Assembly (NCBI GenBank): GCA_023433825.1
Contig: JAEYTU010000171.1
Coordinates: forward strand, 1 to 9,936
Length of the DNA stretch: 9,936 bases
From: Planctomycetota bacterium
GTDB taxonomy: Bacteria > Planctomycetota > UBA1135 > UBA2386
Direction: 5' to 3'
Shown here: positions 1-5,615 of the stretch, one piece after another
How the letters are laid out: the number at the start of each line of letters is the position of its first letter
How positions within the stretch are numbered: the stretch's first letter is position 1
Position numbers and translations under genes: made by a program
Notes under the pieces: generated by a model
Databases searched by the model: none
What the model was told of the DNA's origin: nothing
The model's input: the letters and a program-made list of their open reading frames with translations, nothing else

Positions 1-309
1 ACACCAACCGATGACCTCGGGATCGGCGACCGGGCTGACGAGGAACCGAGCGCCGGCCGCGACGGCGCGCGTCGCCTCCTCGGTCGACAGCACCGTGCCG
101 GCGCCGACCAGCAGCGTCTCGTCCTGCGCGAACGCCGCGATCGCCTCGAGTGCGCCCGGCGTCGTCAGCGTGAACTCGACGACGCGGAATCCACCCTCGA
201 CGGCTGCGCGCATCGCGGGCTCGACGGCCGTCGCGTCGTTCGTGCGGAGGATCGCGGAGCACCGCTCTGCGGCGAGGAAGTCGAGAACCTGAGCGTGGGT
301 GCGTGGCAT
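1..309 (-). CDS. eda: KDPG/KHG aldolase (2-dehydro-3-deoxy-phosphogluconate aldolase), N-terminal part, cut by window edge
   Basis: This is a class I aldolase that splits 2-keto-3-deoxy-6-phosphogluconate into pyruvate and glyceraldehyde 3-phosphate, the last step of the Entner-Doudoroff route. Many homologues also use 4-hydroxy-2-oxoglutarate. It should act in the cytoplasm. The 103 visible codons start MPRTHAQVLDFLAAERCSAI and include the first-strand 'ILRT', the segment 'VVEFTLTTPGAL' whose Glu matches the catalytic Glu of the family, the hallmark 'VGAGTVL', and 'FLVSPVADPEV'. The family's usual length is about 205-220 residues, so roughly half is present. The Schiff-base lysine (FKFFPA region) lies outside the window. 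The Arg after 'TL' in the E. coli enzyme is Thr here, as I recall for some other bacterial members. The ATG at 309 is the only reasonable start I see. Its start lies only 23 bp from that of the divergent methyltransferase gene, so the control region must be very compact or overlap coding sequence. Family assignment is firm; substrate preference is inferred. Confidence 0.88.
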   Translation of the reverse strand, partial: MPRTHAQVLDFLAAERCSAILRTNDATAVEPAMRAAVEGGFRVVEFTLTTPGALEAIAAFAQDETLLVGAGTVLSTEEATRAVAAGARFLVSPVADPEVIGWC

Positions 310-332
310 CGGCGCAGGATAGCCTGCCGCGA

Positions 333-1616
333 ATGGACCGGACTTCTGCGCTCGTGGTCGAGCTGTATGGCGAGATGGGCGAAGGCGCCGCAGTCGACAC
401 TCGGCACATGGCGCAGTGGTTTCGCCGGCAATGGCTGCCGATCGAACTCCGCCAGGAAGTGCTCGCCGGTTTCCACCGGATGGTTCGCCTGCAGCGTCGC
501 CTCGACTACCTGCTCGCCGGCGCCGCGGACGTTCGCGGGCGCGAGCGCGCGACGGCGCGCCACCTGACGGCCGAACTGATCGAAGGCCGCCGTTCCGCCG
601 AGGAAGTCGAACGCGAGGACGTCGCCGTCGACTGGGCGCGCGTGCTGCGCAACGACGCCGACCTCGCCGCCGAACCCGATCCGGTGCGTCGCCTCGCGCT
701 GCTGCACTCGCTGCCCGACGGCATCGCGCGCCGTCTCGTCGAGCAGTACGGCGCGGAGGCCGATGCGCTGGCCGGCTCGCTCGCGACACCGCCGCCGGCG
801 ACGATTCGCGCGAACCTGCTGCTCGGCGACCGCGACGACCTCAGTGCGCGGCTGCGGCAGGAAGGCGTCGCGACGCGGCCGACCGAGTTCGCCGACCAGG
901 GGCTCGTCGTGATCACGGCGATCAACACGTTCAAGACGCAGGCGTTCCAGGAGGGCCGCTTCGAGGTGCAGGACGAGGGGAGTCAGTTGGTCGCGACCGT
1001 CACGGCGCCGCCGCCGGGTTCGACGATCGTCGACAGCTGCGCGGGCTCGGGCGGGAAGACGCTGGCGTTGGCGTCGCTGCTGCGCGGCAAGGGTCACGTT
1101 CTCGCGCTCGACGTCGCCGAGCACCGGTTGCAGGAGTTGCGGCTGCGTGCGCGTCGCGCGCAGGCGGGGAACGTTCGTGCGATGCAGGTCGAGGAGCAGC
1201 GTTGGGGGGAGGCGGCGCTGGCGACCGCCCGCAAGGCGGCGCGGATCCTCGTCGACGCGCCGTGCAGCGGCACCGGCGCGTGGCGGCGGCACCCGGAGGC
1301 GCGCTGGCGCGTCGGCGAGGACGTTCTGCAGCGGCTCGTCGCGACGCAGCAGTCGCTGTTGAACGCGGCCCTCGCGGCGCTGAAGTCCGGCGCGCGCGCC
1401 GTCTACGCGACGTGTTCGCTGCTGCGCGAGGAGAATGAGGCGATCGTCGACGCCGCGCTCGAGGCGGACCCGTCGCTGGCGTTGATGCCGATCAAGGAGA
1501 TCCTCGGCTCCGACGTCGCGCGCGGCATCGCCGATCCGACCGGCACCTATCTGAAGGTGCTGCCGCATCGCCACGGGACCGACGGCTTCTTCGCGGCGGT
1601 GCTGCGTCGAAAGTGA
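333..1616 (+). CDS. RsmB/NOP-family 16S rRNA (cytosine-C5)-methyltransferase
   Basis: This SAM-dependent enzyme methylates carbon 5 of a cytosine in rRNA; the closest characterised relative in layout is RsmB (C967 of E. coli 16S rRNA). Seen in the 427-residue product: an N-terminal helical part of about 150 residues; a pre-catalytic segment that includes 'VQDEGSQL', the usual entry to the methyltransferase domain; motif I 'VDSCAGSGGKT' (D234 to about T243), which binds SAM; motif IV 'DAPCSGTG' with Cys311; and motif VI 'YATCSLL' with Cys361. The Cys in motif VI is the nucleophile and the Cys in motif IV helps release the product, so the enzyme looks intact. The C-terminal 'GTDGFFAAVLRRK' is the usual family ending. 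I chose the ATG at 333. An in-frame GTG at 303 would overlap the divergent aldolase start; ATGs at 375 and 408 are also possible. No clear Shine-Dalgarno is seen. The last Lys codon and TGA are supplied by a palindromic repeat. The exact target base is not shown by sequence. Confidence 0.9.
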   Translation: MDRTSALVVELYGEMGEGAAVDTRHMAQWFRRQWLPIELRQEVLAGFHRMVRLQRRLDYLLAGAADVRGRERATARHLTAELIEGRRSAEEVEREDVAVDWARVLRNDADLAAEPDPVRRLALLHSLPDGIARRLVEQYGAEADALAGSLATPPPATIRANLLLGDRDDLSARLRQEGVATRPTEFADQGLVVITAINTFKTQAFQEGRFEVQDEGSQLVATVTAPPPGSTIVDSCAGSGGKTLALASLLRGKGHVLALDVAEHRLQELRLRARRAQAGNVRAMQVEEQRWGEAALATARKAARILVDAPCSGTGAWRRHPEARWRVGEDVLQRLVATQQSLLNAALAALKSGARAVYATCSLLREENEAIVDAALEADPSLALMPIKEILGSDVARGIADPTGTYLKVLPHRHGTDGFFAAVLRRK

Positions 1617-1647
1617 GAAGAAGGTGCCTGGCACCTTCGTTTCACTT
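1611..1647. repeat. 37-bp palindromic intergenic repeat, copy 1 (contains methyltransferase stop codon)
   Basis: This is an inverted repeat with 18-bp arms around a central T. The core AAGGTGCC/GGCACCTT is perfect, and the outer ends AAGTGA/TCACTT are also perfect. The arms differ at two positions: one is a G-T pair that would wobble in RNA, the other an A-G mismatch. The first three bases are the last Lys codon of the upstream gene and the next three its TGA. As RNA it would fold into a long hairpin directly at the end of the message, so it could act as a 3' stabiliser or terminator, although no T-run follows. It resembles the dispersed REP-like palindromes of bacterial genomes; that class assignment is inference. 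Confidence 0.8.
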
Positions 1648-1656
1648 CCCGACGCA

Positions 1657-1693
1657 AAGTGAAACGAAGGTGCCAGGCACTTTCGTTTCACTT
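1657..1693. repeat. 37-bp palindromic intergenic repeat, copy 2
   Basis: This is a second copy of the same palindrome, 9 bp after copy 1. It has ends AAGTGAAACGAA and TTCGTTTCACTT, core GGTGCC-A-GGCAC, and a single arm mismatch that is a G-T wobble. The two copies differ at four positions (7, 9, 19 and 25), so each appears to have drifted on its own from a common unit. Together the pair forms an array of two hairpins between the methyltransferase gene and the secreted-protein genes. The short spurious reading frames through it on either strand are not real genes. Confidence 0.8.
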
Positions 1694-1702
1694 CGCACCA
1701 AC

Positions 1703-1720
1703 CGTTCCCCCTTCGGAACG
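1703..1720. other. Small hairpin in the 1694-1830 non-coding stretch
   Basis: CGTTCC (1703-1708) and GGAACG (1715-1720) form a perfect 6-bp stem with a 6-nt loop, CCCTTC. It follows the palindromic repeats and precedes the secreted-protein gene set by about 110 bp. No T-run follows, so it is not a classical terminator. The rest of 1694-1830 is GC-rich, shows a short duplication of GTCTCGGCG near 1739-1759, and holds no promoter that I can defend, although the promoter of the downstream genes probably lies here. Confidence 0.35.
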
Positions 1721-1830
1721 TCGCCACCGCCGCGGCGGGTCTCGGCGGAGTCTCGGCGTGCGGTCCGGACGTTGCCTGCGCGGCGCGCCCGCCCGACCGA
1801 CGTCCGTTCCGACCCGACCCTGTGACCGCC

Positions 1831-3102
1831 ATGCGAAGGCCGCCTACACGGCGCACCATGCTCGCCCGTCTCGTCCGCGCCCTCGCGTGGACGGCGGCCC
1901 TCTCTCTCCTGCCCGCCGGGCTGTCGTCGCAGAACGCGAACCCCACCGCGGCGTCCCGGACCGACGCCCGGGATCCATACGTCAAGGGCGACCCCGCACG
2001 AATGGCCGCCGCCGGCTACGTCTCGTACGGCCCGTTCCCGCTCGGTGAACGTCACGACACGCGCGCCGTCGAGGCGCTGCTCGGCGGCGAACCGCTGCTG
2101 TGGATCGAGACCAAGCACTTCCGGATCGGCGCGGCGCTGTCGCCGTTCCCGATCACCGGCGATTCGGACGGCACGCGGAAGCTGCGCGCCGAACTCGCGC
2201 GACTCCACCAGCGCCTCCCGACCGTCAAGCCCGCCACCAAGACGCTCGACCCGTGGCTGCGCGCTCACCTGATCGCACAGCGTGCCGAGGAGAGCTACGC
2301 CGAGTTCTGCGAACTGCTGAAGGTCACACCCGCCACGTTCCCGCAGTCGGCGCGCCGGCTCGACGAAGTCTCGCTCGACGAGTTCCACGGCTTCGGGCCG
2401 TACCTCGGGCAACGGGAGAAGTTCACGATCCTGATCTTCCGCAAGACTGCGAGCCTCGCGCGCTACACGAAGGCCTACCAAGGGCGCGAGGTCACCTACC
2501 CGATCCGCCACCACGACCACGCGTTCGACGCCGCGACATTCGCCGTCGCCGAGGAGTCGAGCCGCGCGCTGTTCACCGACGACACGGCGCTGCACACGCA
2601 CCTCGTCTACAACCTGACGCACCTGTTCCACACGAGCTACCGCGCCTACGGGCACGAGATCCCGGCGTGGTACGCGACCGGCCTCGCGCACTGGAACGCA
2701 CGGCGCGTCAGCCCGCGGTTCCCGGCCTACGACCAACGCGCCGACGGCGAAGGTGAGACACGCTCGTTCTGGCAGTGGGAGAAGCGCGCACCGGGCCTGC
2801 TGCGCAAGCGCGCGTTCCTGCCGGTCGAGGAATTGACCGAGATCCTCGACGTGACGCGGTTCGGCTTCGAACAGCACATCCAGTGCTGGGCGTTCGTCGA
2901 CTTCCTGATGGCGACGCGTCGCGATGCGTTCGTCGCGTTCGTGCACGGGATGAAGGACCCGTTCCACGCGCGCCGCCGCTTCCCGACGCCTGCCGAACTG
3001 CACGAACGTCAACGCCAACTCGCACTGACCTGCTTCGCCGTCGACTTCGCTGGACTCGAGTCGGCGTGGCGCGAACACCTGCAGAAGGGCGAGCGACGAT
3101 GA
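1831..3102 (+). CDS. Exported peptidase-MA/DUF1570-like protein with degenerate active site
   Basis: The 423-residue product begins with a signal peptide: a basic start (MRRPPTRR), then a hydrophobic stretch (WTAALSLLPAG) ending 'LSSQ', with likely cleavage just before Gln. It should therefore be exported. The middle part has the plan of gluzincin peptidase-MA/DUF1570-like proteins: a strand 'KFTILIFRKTASLARY', then the helix that normally holds HExxH, then 'EIPAWYATGLAHW' (residues 276-288), matching the family pattern 'P.W..EGLAEY'. At the place of HExxH the protein has Y260-N-L-T-H264. The first zinc His and the catalytic Glu are thus replaced, and the downstream 'LAE' Glu is His287. It therefore looks like a non-catalytic relative that may bind or scaffold. 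Starts at 1822 (GTG), 1831 and 1858 (both ATG) are all in frame; 1831 is a compromise and 1858 gives a shorter signal peptide. No Shine-Dalgarno is visible. It heads a run of three exported-protein genes. The fold assignment is by motif pattern only. Confidence 0.75.
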   Translation: MRRPPTRRTMLARLVRALAWTAALSLLPAGLSSQNANPTAASRTDARDPYVKGDPARMAAAGYVSYGPFPLGERHDTRAVEALLGGEPLLWIETKHFRIGAALSPFPITGDSDGTRKLRAELARLHQRLPTVKPATKTLDPWLRAHLIAQRAEESYAEFCELLKVTPATFPQSARRLDEVSLDEFHGFGPYLGQREKFTILIFRKTASLARYTKAYQGREVTYPIRHHDHAFDAATFAVAEESSRALFTDDTALHTHLVYNLTHLFHTSYRAYGHEIPAWYATGLAHWNARRVSPRFPAYDQRADGEGETRSFWQWEKRAPGLLRKRAFLPVEELTEILDVTRFGFEQHIQCWAFVDFLMATRRDAFVAFVHGMKDPFHARRRFPTPAELHERQRQLALTCFAVDFAGLESAWREHLQKGERR

Positions 3103-3176
3103 CCGACCGTCCACCCGCTGCAACGTCCCCGTCCCCCGTACGCCTCGCATGCGAGGCTGGAGCTCGACCGTCATGA
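3099..3176 (+). CDS. Possible 25-residue coupling ORF between two secreted-protein genes
   Basis: An ATG at 3099 overlaps the TGA (3100-3102) of the upstream gene as ATGA. This frame runs 25 codons (start MTDRPPAATSP, end CEAGARPS) to a TGA at 3174-3176, which again overlaps the ATG at 3173 of the next gene as ATGA. Such overlaps are classic sites of translational coupling, so ribosomes could pass through all three frames. The peptide has no hydrophobic segment or known motif and is rich in Pro, Ala and Ser. It may serve only as a leader that carries ribosomes onward, or both overlaps may be chance. Confidence 0.25.
   Translation: MTDRPPAATSPSPVRLACEAGARPS
3142..3157. promoter_or_regulatory. 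Perfect 16-bp palindrome just upstream of the CxxC-protein start
   Basis: GCCTCGCATGCGAGGC is a perfect inverted repeat. As RNA it would make a 6-bp stem with a CATG loop, holding an in-frame ATG (3149) inside the hairpin and ending one base before a GGAG (3159-3162) that lies 10 nt upstream of the ATG at 3173. It could shape start choice or ribosome access for the downstream gene, or be an operator site. No function is shown. Confidence 0.4.
3159..3162 (+). promoter_or_regulatory. Ribosome binding site GGAG favouring the start at 3173
   Basis: GGAG lies 10 nt before the ATG at 3173. The other in-frame ATG, at 3149, sits inside the loop of the palindrome and has no such sequence ahead of it. 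This supports 3173 as the start, which also gives a normal signal peptide. Confidence 0.5.
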
Positions 3177-4240
3177 CGACATCCATTCGTTCGTTCCGCA
3201 TGTCCGCAGCCTTGCTCGCCGCGACGCTCTCGACGGGGATCGCCGCTCAGTGCCCGCCCGGTGGCGGTGGGGGCTACCCGCCGCCGCGTCCGCGCTACAT
3301 CGGCCCGGGCGACGTGACGCCGCCGTCGGAACCAGGCGCCCCGGGCACCCCGTCGCCGGGCGGACCGAACACCCCCGGGCCGAACACGCCCGGCCCGCGC
3401 ACGCCGAACACGCCGACGACCGGCCCGCGCACACCGACCAGCGCACCGGCCATGCGTCGCGGACCCACGACACGCCGCGGAACGGCGATGACGTTCGACC
3501 GCCAAGCGACGTCGCTGAGCCGCCTGCAGATCGACTGGAAGCACCCGGTGCCGCCGCCGCGCGTCGGCGAGACGACCGCCGCCGCCGGTTCGCTGCCGCG
3601 CGAGGATGCGTTGACGGTCCTCTGGGAACAGGACCCGCGTCCGTTGCTCGTGCTGCGCGAGTGCGCGTCGTGCAAGGGGACCGACGAAGCGCTGCTGACG
3701 ACCGGTCTCGACAACGAGCGCACGATCCTGCTGACGCACTGGTTCCGCTGCGTCCGCCTGCCGGTGCACACGCTCGAGGCGGGTCACCCGTTCGGCCGCG
3801 TGTTCGACGGCTTCGATCCACGCGGTTCGCGTCCGCACATGTTCCTGCTGTCGCACCCGAACGCGATTCCGGTCGCGTTCACCGGTCGTCAGGGGCAGTC
3901 GTCGCTGTGGGAAGGCATGTATGAAGTGCTGCGGACGCGCTACCTGCGCGACCCCGAGCGCGGCGTGAAGGACTGGCTGTCGCTGCTCGATCACTTCGAC
4001 CACCTCGACAGTCTGCGCAACGAACTGCGCGACCAACTCGACGTGACGCGCGCGAACGCCGGCCCCGATTCTCCGAAGGCGAAGTCGCTGACCGAACGGA
4101 TCGCGAAGGTCGACGCCGATCGAACGACCGCGCTCGAACGCGAGGCGCGAATCCGCGACCTGATGCTGCAGCCGATGCCGACACCGGCAGCGCCCGTCGA
4201 TGCCGATGCCGCCGCCGAGAAGTCGGCGAAGGCGAAGTGA
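3173..4240 (+). CDS. Exported Pro/Thr/Gly-rich protein with thioredoxin-like CxxCK centre and C-terminal coiled coil
   Basis: The 355-residue product has four visible parts. First is a signal peptide (MTTSIRSFRMSAALLAATLS, ending 'GIAAQ'), with likely cleavage before Gln26. The Cys right after is not in a proper lipobox, so a lipoprotein is unlikely. Second is a low-complexity linker, about residues 28-100, with repeated N/R-T-P-G-P units. Third is a compact domain, about 135-265, with 'PRPLLVLRECASCKG': a strand followed by C164-A-S-C167-K168, as in thioredoxin-fold redox proteins, and 'NAIPVAF' (Pro233), which sits where the cis-Pro strand would be expected. Fourth is a charged helical stretch, about 277-330, likely a coiled coil, then an Ala/Lys-rich tail. 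The role could be disulfide exchange or metal binding outside the cytoplasm; the fold is inferred from the motif and its preceding strand. The gene follows the peptidase-like gene by 70 bp and the Kelch gene follows 40 bp later, so one transcript is likely. Confidence 0.72.
   Translation: MTTSIRSFRMSAALLAATLSTGIAAQCPPGGGGGYPPPRPRYIGPGDVTPPSEPGAPGTPSPGGPNTPGPNTPGPRTPNTPTTGPRTPTSAPAMRRGPTTRRGTAMTFDRQATSLSRLQIDWKHPVPPPRVGETTAAAGSLPREDALTVLWEQDPRPLLVLRECASCKGTDEALLTTGLDNERTILLTHWFRCVRLPVHTLEAGHPFGRVFDGFDPRGSRPHMFLLSHPNAIPVAFTGRQGQSSLWEGMYEVLRTRYLRDPERGVKDWLSLLDHFDHLDSLRNELRDQLDVTRANAGPDSPKAKSLTERIAKVDADRTTALEREARIRDLMLQPMPTPAAPVDADAAAEKSAKAK
3365..3448 (+). repeat. Low-complexity Pro/Thr repeat region inside the CxxC-protein gene
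   Basis: Two tandem 15-nt units (3368-3382 and 3383-3397) encode NTPGP twice, followed by looser RTPNTP/TTGPRTP units. The encoded segment is a flexible extracellular linker between signal peptide and folded domain. Such short GC-rich tandem units tend to vary in copy number between strains. Confidence 0.65.
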
Positions 4241-4280
4241 ACTGAACGAAGTCCCCTGCAACCCTTTGGAACGGACCCCG

Positions 4281-5594
4281 ATGATCCTTCTCTCCCCTCG
4301 CAGCGTCGTGCTGCTCGCATCTCTGCTGACGGCCGCCGATCTCGCCGCGCAAGCGACGTGGTCGACGCGGCCGACCGGTCCGCTCGGCCGTCACTTCTTC
4401 GGCGCCGCCTATGACAGTGCGCGTTCGAAGCTCGTCGTGTTCGGCGGCCAAGCCGCGTCCCAAGCGATCCTCGGTGACACCTGGGAATGGGACGGCGCCA
4501 CGTGGTCGCAGGTCGCGACGACCGGTCCCGCGGCGCGCTGCTTCCACGCGATGGGCTTCGATTCGGCGCGCGGACGCGTCGTCGTGCACGCCGGTCTCGA
4601 CGGCAACAACCAGATCCTCGGCGACACGTGGGAATGGGACGGCGCGACGTGGACGCAGCGCAGTCCGGCGACTTCGCCCGGTGCCCGCAACCGTCACGCA
4701 GGCGCGTACGACCCGGTACGGCAGCGATTCGTGATCTTCGGCGGCCTCGCGCAGGGGCTCGTCAACCTCGCCGACACGTGGGAATGGGACGGCACGAACT
4801 GGACGCAGGTCCAATCGCCGGCGCGCCCACCCGTCGCTCGCAATCTGCACGCGATGGCGTTCCACGCACGCCTCGGACGGATCGTGATGTTCGGTGGCGA
4901 GACGACGGCGGCGACGCCGACGTACCGCGACGACACGTGGAGCTTCGACGGCACGCAGTGGCAACCGCACACGACCGCCACGCGTCCATCCGCGCGGACG
5001 ATGCATGCGATGAGCTACGACCGCAATCGCGGGCGCATCGTGCTGTTCGGCGGGCAGAGCCTCGCGATCTACGGCGACACGTGGGAGTTCGACGGAACGT
5101 CGTGGGTCTCGCGCACGATCGCCAGCGCGCCGTCGCCGCGGCACGGCCACGTCCTCGGCTTCGACGCTGCCCGAGGGCAGACCGTGCTCTACGGCGGATA
5201 CACCGGCATCGACGAGACCTGGGTGTACGCGTGTCCGTGCGACACGTTCGCGCCGGCCGTTCCGACCGGCGGCATCACGATGACGTGCACCGGCTCGCCG
5301 ATCCTCGGGACGCAGTTCTGCCTGGTTCCGACGTTCGGCAACTCGCCGTCGGCGTTGATGCTCGGCGCGATGCGACTGACGCCGCTCGTCGTGCCGGCGC
5401 CGTTCGCCTGCGTGACGTCGAACGTCCACCTCGACCCGCTGCTGACGCTCGCGATCCCGTCGAACAACATCTGCTTCCAGGTGCCGAACGATCCGGGTCT
5501 CTACGGCGGCTCGTTCCTCGTCCAGGCGGTCGGCGTCGGCGCCGGTCCGAACTGCTTCGCGTTCAGCGATGCGGTCAGTCTGACCGTGCAGTGA
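4281..5594 (+). CDS. Secreted Kelch-repeat beta-propeller protein with Cys-rich C-terminal domain
   Basis: The 437-residue product begins with a signal peptide (MILLSPRSVVLLASLLTAAD, ending 'LAAQ', likely cleaved before Gln24). Six Kelch-type repeats of about 46-53 residues follow, from about residue 36 to 317. Each has the pattern R..HAM.YD..RGR.V.FGG......DTWEWDG..W; the DTW of successive repeats falls at 66-68, 116-118, 165-167, 218-220, 266-268 and 312-314. Six repeats fit a closed six-bladed propeller, a fold used for binding proteins or carbohydrate. The last 120 residues form a different domain with seven Cys (318, 320, 336, 347, 377, 398, 425), against one Cys in the propeller, and a strand-rich end 'IPSNNICFQVPNDPGLYGG...SLTVQ'. 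I recall this ending type from exported planctomycete proteins, where it could be a surface or sorting domain. The start at 4281 is chosen because the signal peptide begins there; a weak GGA (4273-4275) precedes it. Binding partner unknown. Confidence 0.85.
   Translation: MILLSPRSVVLLASLLTAADLAAQATWSTRPTGPLGRHFFGAAYDSARSKLVVFGGQAASQAILGDTWEWDGATWSQVATTGPAARCFHAMGFDSARGRVVVHAGLDGNNQILGDTWEWDGATWTQRSPATSPGARNRHAGAYDPVRQRFVIFGGLAQGLVNLADTWEWDGTNWTQVQSPARPPVARNLHAMAFHARLGRIVMFGGETTAATPTYRDDTWSFDGTQWQPHTTATRPSARTMHAMSYDRNRGRIVLFGGQSLAIYGDTWEFDGTSWVSRTIASAPSPRHGHVLGFDAARGQTVLYGGYTGIDETWVYACPCDTFAPAVPTGGITMTCTGSPILGTQFCLVPTFGNSPSALMLGAMRLTPLVVPAPFACVTSNVHLDPLLTLAIPSNNICFQVPNDPGLYGGSFLVQAVGVGAGPNCFAFSDAVSLTVQ
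4473..5222 (+). repeat. DNA-level internal repeats of the Kelch gene
   Basis: The segment encoding GDTWEWDG..W recurs at 4473, 4620, 4770, 4929, 5073 and, weakly, 5211, with spacing of about 138-159 bp. The first three copies are nearly identical in DNA (CACGTGGGAATGGGACGGC or one base away), while copies 4-6 have diverged. This suggests that blades 1-3 arose by recent duplication or are kept alike by gene conversion. Confidence 0.7.
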
Positions 5595-5611
5595 GTCGCG
5601 GCGAACGCGAC
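5595..5611. terminator. Hairpin between convergent genes, possible bidirectional terminator
   Basis: GTCGCG (5595-5600), loop GCGAA, CGCGAC (5606-5611): a perfect 6-bp GC stem that starts right after the Kelch stop codon and lies 4 bp from the kinase stop on the other strand. It fills nearly the whole 21-bp gap between the two convergent genes. No T-run is present on either side, so termination, if any, would not be of the classical intrinsic type. Confidence 0.35.
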
Positions 5612-5615
5612 GACG

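Noticed and set aside
1611..1693. CRISPR-like or transposon-end interpretation of the two repeats
   Set aside because: Only two copies, each a palindrome, with a 9-bp spacer, no cas genes and no transposase in the window.
1694..1830. Sigma-70 style promoter ahead of the secreted-protein genes
   Set aside because: No convincing -10 or -35 pair at proper spacing could be found in this GC-rich stretch.
165..1985. Long open frame on the minus strand opposite the methyltransferase gene
   Set aside because: Arg-rich, low-complexity translation with no motif; the plus strand has intact catalytic motifs. It is a GC-rich shadow that also runs through the palindromic repeats.
1642..3201. Minus-strand open frame opposite the peptidase-like gene
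   Set aside because: Arg/Val/Glu-rich shadow translation without hydrophobic core pattern; the plus-strand gene has a signal peptide and family pattern.
3245..3260. Lipoprotein signal at the Cys following 'GIAAQ' in the CxxC protein
   Set aside because: Gln directly before the Cys does not fit a lipobox, which needs a small residue there; signal peptidase I cleavage is more likely.
2708..4261. Minus-strand open frame opposite the CxxC-protein gene
   Set aside because: Extremely Arg-rich and without domain features; a codon-bias shadow of the plus-strand gene.
3879..5429. Minus-strand open frame opposite the Kelch gene
   Set aside because: Its apparent repeats are the complement of the Kelch repeats; the composition is Arg/Ala-rich with no known family.
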